Below, piece after piece: positions 7,969 through 15,216 of a stretch of 50,611 bases of DNA (position 1 is the stretch's first letter; each line of letters starts with the position of its first letter). The position numbers and the translations under genes were made by a program. Where the stretch lies: positions 1-50,611 of the forward strand of contig DATAXV010000093.1 of assembly GCA_036272915.1 (NCBI GenBank), given 5' to 3'. The notes below the pieces were generated by a model. That model saw only the letters and a program-made list of their open reading frames with translations, had not been told where the DNA came from and did no database searches. The DNA is from DATAXV01 sp036272915 (GTDB lineage Bacteria; Chloroflexota; Dormibacteria; Dormibacterales; Dormibacteraceae).

Positions 7969-8871
7969 TCACCGAGTTCGACGCCGCCAAGTGCGAGCGA
8001 TCGGATCCCAGATGCTATGGACGACTTCGCCATTCAGAAGTGGGTCGGCGAAACGCATGACCTCTCCGATTCCTTCCGAGTATGAGTGAGGAAGCTCGCC
8101 GGCCAGCCCGCTTCTTTCTAGGTACGCACTCCAGAATCGTTGCCGGCCGGGACCGAGGCCATTGAGCAGTCCGGCCAGCGGTCGCAGCGTGCTCTGGCGA
8201 TGCTCGGCCGTCGCCTCGAGCGCGGGGAGTAGCTCGGTCGCGTGCATCGGATGACGGCGAGACAGAAGGAGGACGTCGGCGAAATCTCGCTCCCGGGTCG
8301 TAGCGCCGCCGCGATCGATCATCGTCACCACCTTCTCGGCAAGAATCGTCGCCAGTGGGTAGCCGAGCAGGTGGATAGGCGCTTCGAGTAGGGCCGGGTA
8401 GATGATCTCCACCGGTCCGGGGGTAACCGGATCGCCGACGTTCACGTCGATCCGGAGTACGGCCTCGGCGCGATCGACTCGGGTCGGGATCGAGAGGCGA
8501 ACACCCGCGTACAGTTCTTGGTCACGAATAACCCGTGCAGTCATCCGGCGGCCGTCAAAGGCCACCCCGTCTTCGGTCACGACCGCGAGGATCTCGGCCA
8601 CTACCCCGGCCACCCGTTCCCGATCGTTGGGCACGCCTCTGGCTAGGAGATCGATGTCCGCGGTTGGACGTCGGCTGTCGAGAGCGGCCAGCAGCATGCC
8701 GCCCTTCAGGATCAGCCGTCTCCGGTAGGGAGAGATACTGAGGCGATAGAGGAACCGCTCGTGCACGTATAGGACTACCACCTCCTGCATTGGCCGGTGG
8801 CCACGCCGGGCGAGTTCTTGTAGATCGAGATAGACCTGGCCCGATCGAGTTGCACGAGATGGCCGACTCAC
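7969..8871 (-). CDS. AbiEii-type nucleotidyltransferase toxin
   Basis: 300 aa protein of the AbiEii/AbiGii toxin family, the toxin of type IV toxin-antitoxin and abortive-infection systems. Characterised homologues are nucleotidyltransferases that modify tRNA or other RNA and arrest growth. Visible signatures: LKGGMLL (residues 55-61), the two-aspartate site TADIDLL (D72, D74), and a downstream LAEKVVTMIDRG with RDFADVLLL, the conserved K and R/D region of the family. The ATG at 8871 overlaps the antitoxin stop by four bases (ATGA), so translation is coupled. Full length with all motifs, so probably functional. The RNA substrate is unknown. Confidence 0.87.
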   Translation of the reverse strand: MSRPSRATRSGQVYLDLQELARRGHRPMQEVVVLYVHERFLYRLSISPYRRRLILKGGMLLAALDSRRPTADIDLLARGVPNDRERVAGVVAEILAVVTEDGVAFDGRRMTARVIRDQELYAGVRLSIPTRVDRAEAVLRIDVNVGDPVTPGPVEIIYPALLEAPIHLLGYPLATILAEKVVTMIDRGGATTRERDFADVLLLSRRHPMHATELLPALEATAEHRQSTLRPLAGLLNGLGPGRQRFWSAYLERSGLAGELPHSYSEGIGEVMRFADPLLNGEVVHSIWDPIARTWRRRTR

Positions 8872-9467
8872 TCCTGGAGCATCCGAAGAGCAGCCAGCAC
8901 GCGCGACCGTACCCGCAGCGCGGAGGCGAGCTCCAGCACTCGTGCCGGGCTGGGATGGGTACCCCTCAAGTAACGACGCAGGGCAGCGGGGCCGACGTCC
9001 CCCCCGAGTCCGTGACGCATTCGAAACGCGTCTACAACTGTCCGCTCCGGGTCGGTGATCGCAAACCGAGCACCCGGTGCGACCTCCACCTCCACCCGGC
9101 CCAGATCGAATGTGGACGCATGGAACACATGGACCAGGACCGGCGGGTAGTCGATCCTCGGCCGATGTGAACCCACCGGGACCGCGATGTCAACCCAGGG
9201 CGGGATGTCGTCGGTAAGGTCCCAATAGGTCAACGCCGAGCCCAGGCATACCATGGCCCTTGGCGCCCGAGCGCAAACGACCACGAAATCAAGCTGGTCG
9301 ACTCCTGCCGCCTCCCGAAGTTGATACACGCCTCTGGAGAGCTCAAGCAGCACGCCCTCATCACGAGCACGATAGAGGTCTCTCCAGGACACGCCAGCAC
9401 GCCGCGCTTCGTCGGCTCGGAACACGGCGCCAAGCGACCGCAGTCGCTTGGTGGGCGGGTTGGGCAT
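8868..9467 (-). CDS. AbiEi-type antitoxin / transcriptional repressor
   Basis: 199 aa from the ATG at 9467. A longer frame to 9533 exists, but it would run through the operator-like repeat. The N-terminal part (residues 10-45, ending with LSRGVYQL) is the winged-helix domain of AbiEi antitoxins. The rest is the AbiEi C-terminal domain, with DPERTVVDAFRMRHG. AbiEi proteins neutralise AbiEii and repress their own promoter. The antitoxin-first order and the four-base overlap with the toxin are typical. A related but broken copy lies at 12093-12665. Confidence 0.87.
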   Translation of the reverse strand: MPNPPTKRLRSLGAVFRADEARRAGVSWRDLYRARDEGVLLELSRGVYQLREAAGVDQLDFVVVCARAPRAMVCLGSALTYWDLTDDIPPWVDIAVPVGSHRPRIDYPPVLVHVFHASTFDLGRVEVEVAPGARFAITDPERTVVDAFRMRHGLGGDVGPAALRRYLRGTHPSPARVLELASALRVRSRVLAALRMLQE

Positions 9468-9477
9468 GTATGCAATG

Positions 9478-9504
9478 CTACATCGCAATGGTCTAGATAT
9501 GTAG
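9478..9504 (-). promoter_or_regulatory. Inverted repeat upstream of abiEi, probable autoregulatory operator
   Basis: CTACAT (9478-9483) and ATGTAG (9499-9504) form perfect arms separated by 15 bases. The repeat begins 11 bases upstream of the antitoxin ATG. AbiEi proteins are known to repress their operons by binding inverted repeats at this position. The direct repeat GCAATG at 9472 and 9485 partly overlaps it. Confidence 0.5.
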
Positions 9505-10035
9505 AGTTTCATTCGATGCGACAATGTGTCCATGTCGCCTCCGCTGGGCTCTCCAATGAGCCTTGCGACCCGCTCCGAGCTGTTGGCGGACAGGGCCCTC
9601 GAGAAGCGCGACCACCTCTCGCGAGGTTGGAACAGGAGACCTGGCCGGAGCCGGGCGTCGGCGCGCGCCCCTCACCGGTGCGCAGGGGCAGATGAACTTC
9701 ACCTGGATCCCCTCAGGTACCGGGGCGAGCCATGTATCGCGACGGCGACCGGCAAACAAATGGGCAAACAAACGCCTGGCGACGGCGAGTGGAGGACAGA
9801 CATGCAGGGGATACTCCGTTTTGCGGCCTGGCTGCGCGAGCTCAAACCCGGGGAGGCCCGGGGAGGATTAGGGATGTCGGCGGCGACCGGTCTAGTGGTC
9901 AATCTCGATCAGTGGTATCGAGAGGCCGTGGCTGGGACCGCGTAAGCGCGGTTGCCCCGCATCGATCGCCAGCCCGATGCCGTCTTAATCTTCGGATACC
10001 GTGCGTGTGATCGACTAGAGGTGAAGGAGGGACCC
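9505..10035. other. Intergenic stretch with one possible 47-codon ORF
   Basis: The best candidate is an ORF from the ATG at 9802 to the stop at 9943-9945, preceded by GGAGGA. It encodes 47 residues beginning MQGILRFAAWLREL with no recognisable family. The remaining DNA shows no gene that can be supported. It may be decayed element sequence. Confidence 0.3.
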
Positions 10036-11271
10036 TTGCCCGTCGATGCCGTTCTAGTTGGAGCTGGTGCCCGTGGCTTTGGCGCCTACGGAGCTTATGC
10101 ACTCTCCCACCCGGAGGACCTGCGATTCGTGGCAGTGGCCGAGCCGGACGAACGCAGGAGATCTCGCTTTGGAGAGGACCACGGTATACCCCCCAGCCAC
10201 AGGTTCGGAAATTGGGAGGAGTTGCTGGGGCAGCCTCAGCTCGCCTCCGCTGCCATCAATGCCACGATGGATGGCGACCATCTACCGAGTACCAAGGGTC
10301 TGCTCGGCCATGGCTACCACGTTCTGCTCGAAAAGCCAATAGCCGCCACTCCAGCTGATTGTGTCCGCCTGGTCCAGGCGGCCGCTGATGCCGGGAGGCT
10401 TCTCCAGATCTCGCACGAGTTGCGCTACGCCCCATTCTTCCGGGCTGTCCACGACTTGGTCCGGTCCGGTCGCTTGGGTGAAATGGTTTCCCTGGACTGG
10501 CGTGAGAATCTCTCCTACCTCCACTTCGCCCACAGCTACATACGAGGCCGCTGGTCGAACTCTGCTACTTCGACTCCAATGATAGTGTCCAAGTGTACGC
10601 ATGACATGGACCAGATATTGTGGATTGTAGACCGGGTACCCAGTCGCATAGCATCGTTTGGAAGCCTTCGCCACTTTCAATCGAAGCACGCCGATCCAGC
10701 TATTCCGGAACGATGCACCGACGGATGTCCTATTGAGCAGGACTGTTTGTATTACTCGCCACGACAGTACCTTGGCAGTCGTCGCTGGGGCGCGATAAGC
10801 TTGGCAGATCTTCAACATGGTCCCTATGGGCGTTGTGTCTTCCGTTCCGATAACGACGCTGTCGATCATCAAGTCGTCATCGTTGACTTCCAGGACGGGC
10901 CAGCGGTCAGCCTCACCATGCAGGGTGCATCTCACGTAGAGGGCAGGACTTTACGCATTGATGGGCTTCAAGCTACCCTCGTCGCCAGCCAAGCACGGAA
11001 TCAACTAATCGTCCATGACCACGGGACCGGCGAGGCGGAGACAATAAGCCCGACGATTATGTCAGGATCTCACGGAGGTGGCGACGAAGGACTCGTGGCC
11101 GCCTTCGTTGCGGCGACACTTGACGATCACTCGCCCATCTCTACGAGTGGGGCGGAGTCGCTCGAGAGTCACCTTATGGCATTCGCAGCGGAGGAGGCGC
11201 GGATGACGGGGCGTGTGATCGACATGGAGGAGTATCGAGCCAGATGGCCAGTGGGGCGTAGCGGGCCTTGA
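10036..11271 (+). CDS. Gfo/Idh/MocA oxidoreductase with a three-cysteine insertion
   Basis: 411 aa from TTG at 10036, chosen because AAGGAGG (10024-10030) stands five bases before it; GTG at 10021 is an alternative. The NAD(P)-binding Rossmann domain opens with VGAGARGFG (residues 8-16) and carries the catalytic EKP (99-101). The C-terminal domain has KCTHDMD (186-192) with the usual catalytic H/D. Cysteines C227, C231 and C237 (RCTDGCPIEQDC) lie in an insertion seen in a subset of these sugar dehydrogenases. GC is visibly lower than in flanking genes, and the gene is alone on the islet, so horizontal acquisition is likely. Substrate unknown, probably a sugar or cyclitol. Confidence 0.82.
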   Translation: MPVDAVLVGAGARGFGAYGAYALSHPEDLRFVAVAEPDERRRSRFGEDHGIPPSHRFGNWEELLGQPQLASAAINATMDGDHLPSTKGLLGHGYHVLLEKPIAATPADCVRLVQAAADAGRLLQISHELRYAPFFRAVHDLVRSGRLGEMVSLDWRENLSYLHFAHSYIRGRWSNSATSTPMIVSKCTHDMDQILWIVDRVPSRIASFGSLRHFQSKHADPAIPERCTDGCPIEQDCLYYSPRQYLGSRRWGAISLADLQHGPYGRCVFRSDNDAVDHQVVIVDFQDGPAVSLTMQGASHVEGRTLRIDGLQATLVASQARNQLIVHDHGTGEAETISPTIMSGSHGGGDEGLVAAFVAATLDDHSPISTSGAESLESHLMAFAAEEARMTGRVIDMEEYRARWPVGRSGP

Positions 11272-11630
11272 CGTCCGAGTGACCCAGCGGCCCACGGGGC
11301 CCCGCACCCAGCAGCCTTCGGCCTCCGCCCAAACGCGAGCCTTATGTCCAGTAATCACCCCTCGACGGTCCCCGACGAAGCCGCTGGCACCAGCTTTGAG
11401 CGGCAGACGATGCGCGGGCAAACGCCACATGCGTTGCGCCACCCCGCTCGGCGCCCCGTGGATGCTTGCGGTGGACGGCTTCCTCGCCCCGACCGAGGAC
11501 CGGCACCTGTACCTTCTCGCGGAACTCGACCAGTGATGGCAGCGAGTCGAGTAGGCGAAGATACATGCGAGGCGGTGGTGAGAGTCGTCATGAACAGGCA
11601 GTCGAACGCAGGTTCGCCGGAGAGGATTAC
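11272..11630. other. Islet stretch without a supported gene
   Basis: Several overlapping frames of about 75-95 codons exist on both strands, but none has a ribosome site plus recognisable protein features. It separates the Gfo/Idh gene from the small hypothetical gene. Confidence 0.35.
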
Positions 11631-11987
11631 ATGACGCGCATCCCCGAGAGCACCCAGTCCTCACTCCGCCAACGGCTGGTGCGGCGCCAGCGTGAGCGCT
11701 GGCCGCAGCTGGCCGATGTTCGAGTTCGCTTCCGCACCTCCTTCGCCTATGTGGATGGGGTTCTGCCGGACGGCGAGGTGTTGCCCCTGTGCCGGCTCCG
11801 CTATAGCGGCTCCGCCAGCCTATGGGGGTTCGCCTTCTACTCCGGCGCCGGCAACCGATACCAGGGCTCGATGCTGCCCAGCGGCACGCCCATTGGCGAA
11901 CCTCAGGAGGCCCTCGACTGCGCATGCGGACTCTACCTTGGTGACCCCTCGGCCTGGTTACCGACTTCCGCCGACGACCACTGCTGA
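11631..11987 (+). CDS. Small conserved hypothetical protein
   Basis: 118 aa from the ATG at 11631, preceded by GGAGAGGA (11619-11626). The protein begins MTRIPESTQSSLRQRL and contains LPDGEVLPLCRLRYSGSAS and ALDCACGLYL. From memory it resembles small uncharacterised proteins of high-GC Gram-positives that often travel on mobile elements; I cannot confirm this by search. No signal peptide, membrane segment or catalytic motif is seen. It is the last gene before the right-hand tRNA repeat. Function unknown. Confidence 0.6.
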   Translation: MTRIPESTQSSLRQRLVRRQRERWPQLADVRVRFRTSFAYVDGVLPDGEVLPLCRLRYSGSASLWGFAFYSGAGNRYQGSMLPSGTPIGEPQEALDCACGLYLGDPSAWLPTSADDHC

Positions 11988-12046
11988 GAGTTCAGGATCG
12001 GCGCGTGACGACATGATGTAGGGCGGAGCGGGATTGTGACTGTTCC

Positions 12047-12090
12047 GCTCATAACCCGAAGGTTGTAGATCTGAGCCTTACCCGCGCAAC
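12047..12090 (+). repeat. Partial tRNA-fMet copy, right attachment site of the islet
   Basis: A 44-base match to 7457-7500 of the initiator tRNA, starting in the anticodon stem and ending at the first base of CCA. It begins GCTCATAACCCGAAGG and ends CCCGCGCAAC. Five transitions distinguish it, clustered in the T arm, so it can no longer fold properly there. The 5' half of a tRNA is absent. Confidence 0.85.
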
Positions 12091-12092
12091 GG

Positions 12093-12665
12093 ACCCTGAC
12101 CCTCACGAGCCGTCCCGACGGGGAGGCTTTCTTCGTATCTGCGGCCAGCCTGGCTGGCCTTCATCCACGCGTCCTGCGCGGGCTGCGCGATCGGGACGAC
12201 GTTGTGCCGCTCTCGCGCGGCGTGTATCGCTGGTCTGACGCTCCGACCCCTACCCATCCCGACCTTCTCGCCGTGAGCCGACGCGCGCCAGTCGCGGTCA
12301 TCTGCCTCGTCTCCGCGTTGAGCGTCTGGGCTCTAACCGACGAATTGTCGGCCGCGGTTCAGATCGCGGTGCCGCGGCGTTCCCGGCGACCGCACATCGA
12401 TTTCCCGCCGGTGGAATCGTTCCTGTTCGATGCGAGGACCTTCGAAGAGGGCGTGGAACCAATCGAAGCAGCTCCTGGAGAGGCGGTCCGCGTCTACTCG
12501 GCGGCTCGGACAGTGGTTGACATGATGCGCATCCGTCGCCGCCTGGGCGAGGCCCACGCTCTGGCTGCCCTTCGGACGTATCTTGGTTTCAGCCCGGATG
12601 CGAGACCGGCGGAGGTCCTCTGATCGGTCCCGCCGAGGCATTGAGCACCCTCCGGATGTTGGGCG
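12093..12665 (+). pseudogene. Decayed AbiEi antitoxin paralogue
   Basis: The frame through 12204-12623 aligns along its length with the intact AbiEi at 8868-9467: LSRGVYRW against LSRGVYQL, AVQIAVPRRSRRPHIDFPP against VDIAVPVGSHRPRIDYPP, and AARTVVDMMRIRR against PERTVVDAFRMRH. Homology extends upstream to about 12114 (GEAFFVSAASLAG) without a proper start, and the frame is open back to 12093, directly against the tRNA repeat. Near 12620 the frame stops, and the expected C-terminus (IGPAEALSTLRMLGG) continues in another frame, with about eight residues missing. No toxin gene follows. It is therefore truncated at both ends and frameshifted. Confidence 0.78.
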
Positions 12666-13153
12666 GGAAGGGTCCGCCCATCAGCGGGCCGCTCCAGGTC
12701 ACCCTCGTGCAACTTGCCACGGCCGATTTCCTCACCGACCGCGGACCGCGGCCATTGCCCGCCTGGCTGTTCTCGTTCGAAGGCGCCCGTGGCGCGGCCC
12801 CGGTGCTGGCGATCGCCGCCCCGGCCATATTCTCGGTGCGAAGATCTTCTCCACTACCATCCTTCGTACTTGCCCGGCTCAGTTCCGATGAGCGGACTCT
12901 CACCGTGGATCTCTTTGGGGCGAAGGCCGGCACTGGGCCCGGCACCGCTGGCTACAGCATGCGAGTTGCGGCATCCAGTACCGCTATCGCCGTGGCCATC
13001 GATGTGCAGACCCGCGGTGAGCCGGCACTGAGCTGGCGTGAGGCTGAGATCCACCACGAGCGTCACGTGACCACGGTTCTTCCCACGCCGATCGGCCACC
13101 GAGTCGTCGTCGATGCAGTGAGTTGGGCGCCTGTGGCAGCCATCGTCAAGTGA
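12641..13153 (+). CDS. Truncated hypothetical protein fused to the AbiEi remnant
   Basis: The frame from TTG at 12641 starts inside the AbiEi remnant (STLRMLGG) and runs straight into a different protein: KGPPISGPLQVTLVQLAT, then FLTDRGPRPLPAWLF. The latter resembles the middle of secreted or lipoprotein-like hypothetical proteins of high-GC Gram-positives, judged from memory. Those normally have a signal sequence; none is present here. I take this as the 5'-truncated remains of such a gene joined to AbiEi by a deletion. Whether it is expressed is doubtful. Confidence 0.45.
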   Translation: MSTLRMLGGKGPPISGPLQVTLVQLATADFLTDRGPRPLPAWLFSFEGARGAAPVLAIAAPAIFSVRRSSPLPSFVLARLSSDERTLTVDLFGAKAGTGPGTAGYSMRVAASSTAIAVAIDVQTRGEPALSWREAEIHHERHVTTVLPTPIGHRVVVDAVSWAPVAAIVK

Positions 13154-13999
13154 CCAACTGCACACCCGATGCGCGGTGACGTCCATCGAACGAGGTAGAT
13201 GTTGCGCGCATATTGCGCCACGGCCAAGCAAAGTTCATTTGCCATTGTGTCATTGCTCCCGCAGGTGCTAAGGTAGCGGCCTGGTTCGGCGATTAGGGGT
13301 AGCCGCCGAAGCCAGCCGGGTAGCGTCCGCTGCCCCGCTCCAGGGGAACAGAGCATTGGCCGGGGAGCGATTGGTCGCTTCCGATCGCCACCGCGCCGAT
13401 AGGTGGCGCCGCGCCCTACGGCCGCACCGGCAAGGCATGTGCGACCGCGTGTCCCCTGGTGCCGTTCGTCAAAGAGGGGGGCGAGGGCCCGACAGTTCCG
13501 ATCGCAGTGAGTTCCGCGCCGGCCGAGCACTGACTCGGCCGATTGCCGGCCGCCGCGACCCGGCCCAAGGTAGCCATGAGGCGCCCTGTAGACATCCGGT
13601 TACCACGGTTGCGCCGCCCGGCCCCGGTGGCTGGACGGTGATCTCCGTGATCGCCGGCAGCTCAGCCCGTCTCGCCCACAGCGGCCAGTCCCGTGGTGGC
13701 CCGTTCTGTCTCCGGTATCGGCACGGGTTCGACCGGAACGGGCAACGTGCTCCTCGGGAAGACCGCTGGGTTCGGCTTCCGGAGGGTTTGCTCCCTCGGC
13801 GGCACGGTAGTCGCGCTGAGCAGCAGCGTGAGCCGGACCGCGTCGGTGGCGGCCGCACGCGGGCCCCACCGCCGAGCACACCTCAGCCGTCTGGCAGGGC
13901 GGGAGCTGAGGTTGAACGAACGAGCCCGTGCGACCACACGAGGTTGGCAAACCGGATCGCACGGGCCATCCACCCGCTACAACGGAGGTAGACAGGCCG
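13154..13999. other. Long non-coding stretch with a possible structured RNA or leader
   Basis: No frame here looks like a real protein. A weak promoter, TTGTGT (13245-13250) with 18 bases to TAAGGT (13269-13274), would start transcription near 13281. There CTGGTTCGGCG (13281-13291) can pair with CGCCGAAGCCAG (13304-13315), leaving one bulged base. A second stem CGCTCC/GGAGCG (13336-13341, 13364-13369) follows. I could not match it to a known riboswitch. It lies about 700 bases upstream of the secreted-protein gene. Confidence 0.3.
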
Positions 14000-15208
14000 A
14001 TGTTACGCCGAGTCCTATCGGCGGCGGCCGTGGGCGCGCTGGTCCTCATGGGACTGGCCGCGAGCCTGGGACGGGCAGACGCTCAGGCGGCGGAGTGCAC
14101 CCTCTGGACCCCGAGTTCGCCAGCTTCGGCAGGAGGCTTGGCCACGCCGTATCGCCTGCAAGGCGACGGCTGTTCGGAAACGGATCCCGACTTCTCAGCG
14201 TTCGTTCAGGCCACCATCCTCGATCCCGCCACAGGCGCGCTGAGCGTCTACGACCCGCTGGTGGTCACCTCCGGAACCACTCCCGCGGCGGCTCCCGTCG
14301 TCCCCAAGCTCCCGGCCCACGCCGTCGTCTACATCGCCACCGGCTACAACGGGACCGTGCTGCGGCTCGTGGGACCCGGCGCCGGGGCCTTCACGCAGGG
14401 CGTCGGCGACAGTCTCTTCAGCCAGAACGCCTTCTACGACGGCGACTGGTGGTTCTACCGTCAGGTCGACGCCCTGGTCAGGATGCGCAAGATCCAGGTG
14501 CCCGCTCTCGGTACGGCTTCCGATGGCCTGCCCTGTCCGACGGCGAGGGACTTCTCGATCGTCGACCAGGATCAGAGCGACAACACCACCGCCTCCTACA
14601 TCGTCACGCCAGGCGGACAGACGGCGCAGGACGAACCCCAGAACAGCGCCACCCTCGGCGACGCGACGGTGTTCAACGGCTCCGACGAGGGCGTCTTGAC
14701 CAAGGCTGACGCGGCGCTCGGCTGCGCGCCCTGGGAAGTCCCCGATCTCGCCGACACCACCGGCACGCAGACCGGGGCCTCATACGCCACCAACGAGATC
14801 ATGGCGGCCTATGACCAGCCCGCGCCGGTGGCAACGGTCCCGGCCGACGATCCCTTCGTGCTGGTGAACGGGCAGGAGAACCTCTGGAAGCTGAATCTCT
14901 ATCGCATCGGTGTTGATCAGTCGATCCTCTGGTCCCTGAACCAGGCCCGGACCAGGCCCTACTGCACGAGCCTCATCGACACCGGCATGCCCAGGCTGGC
15001 CTTGGATCAGCCGTACACGAGTGCGGCTCCATCCCCATTCCCGGCGGAGGCGGACACGCTCTACGACTTCCTCGCGTTTCGTTTCTCCGCGACGCTGGTG
15101 AATCTGAACTGCCTTCAGATCCTCGGCATTCAGCAGCCCGTGACCCTGACCACGGACTCGAACGGGGTCGTGATCGGGGCCTCGTACGACACGAGCGTCA
15201 AGGTGTAG
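14000..15208 (+). CDS. Secreted hypothetical protein, partner of the ferric-reductase-like gene
   Basis: 402 aa from the ATG at 14000, with GGAGGT ten bases upstream. An in-frame start at 13928 would bury the signal peptide. A Sec signal (MLRRVLSAAAVGALVLMGLA) ends near the ADAQA-AE site. The mature part is acidic and rich in aromatic residues, with about seven cysteines (for example AECTLW, GDGCSE, LGCAPWE, YCTSL, LNCLQ) that could form disulfides outside the cell. No known domain is recognised. It ends eight bases before the start of a heme-binding membrane protein gene, so the two are very probably co-transcribed and may act together at the cell surface. Confidence 0.75.
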   Translation: MLRRVLSAAAVGALVLMGLAASLGRADAQAAECTLWTPSSPASAGGLATPYRLQGDGCSETDPDFSAFVQATILDPATGALSVYDPLVVTSGTTPAAAPVVPKLPAHAVVYIATGYNGTVLRLVGPGAGAFTQGVGDSLFSQNAFYDGDWWFYRQVDALVRMRKIQVPALGTASDGLPCPTARDFSIVDQDQSDNTTASYIVTPGGQTAQDEPQNSATLGDATVFNGSDEGVLTKADAALGCAPWEVPDLADTTGTQTGASYATNEIMAAYDQPAPVATVPADDPFVLVNGQENLWKLNLYRIGVDQSILWSLNQARTRPYCTSLIDTGMPRLALDQPYTSAAPSPFPAEADTLYDFLAFRFSATLVNLNCLQILGIQQPVTLTTDSNGVVIGASYDTSVKV

Positions 15209-15216
15209 GTGGAGAG

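Larger units (their letters stand above)
7457..12090. mobile_element. Degenerate genomic islet integrated at tRNA-fMet
   Basis: The tRNA 3' half from the anticodon stem to the first C of CCA (7457-7500) is repeated at 12047-12090 with 39 of 44 bases identical. All five differences are transitions. This is the usual footprint of a tyrosine-recombinase element that used a tRNA 3' end as its attachment site. The intact tRNA sits at the left end, as expected if the element regenerated it. Cargo: an AbiE toxin-antitoxin pair, a Gfo/Idh oxidoreductase of visibly lower GC, and a small conserved hypothetical gene. No integrase or excisionase can be recognised, so the element is probably immobile and old. 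Confidence 0.7.

Noticed and set aside
12008..12090. A second complete tRNA-Met
   Set aside because: Only the 3' half matches; the 5' acceptor and D arm are absent and the T arm is damaged.
13281..13430. Known riboswitch (c-di-GMP, c-di-AMP or cobalamin)
   Set aside because: None of the conserved core sequences could be found; only generic stems are visible.
13356..13991. 211-codon plus-strand frame in the gene-free interval
   Set aside because: Arg/Gly/Pro-rich, no ribosome site, no family; more likely open by chance in GC-rich DNA.
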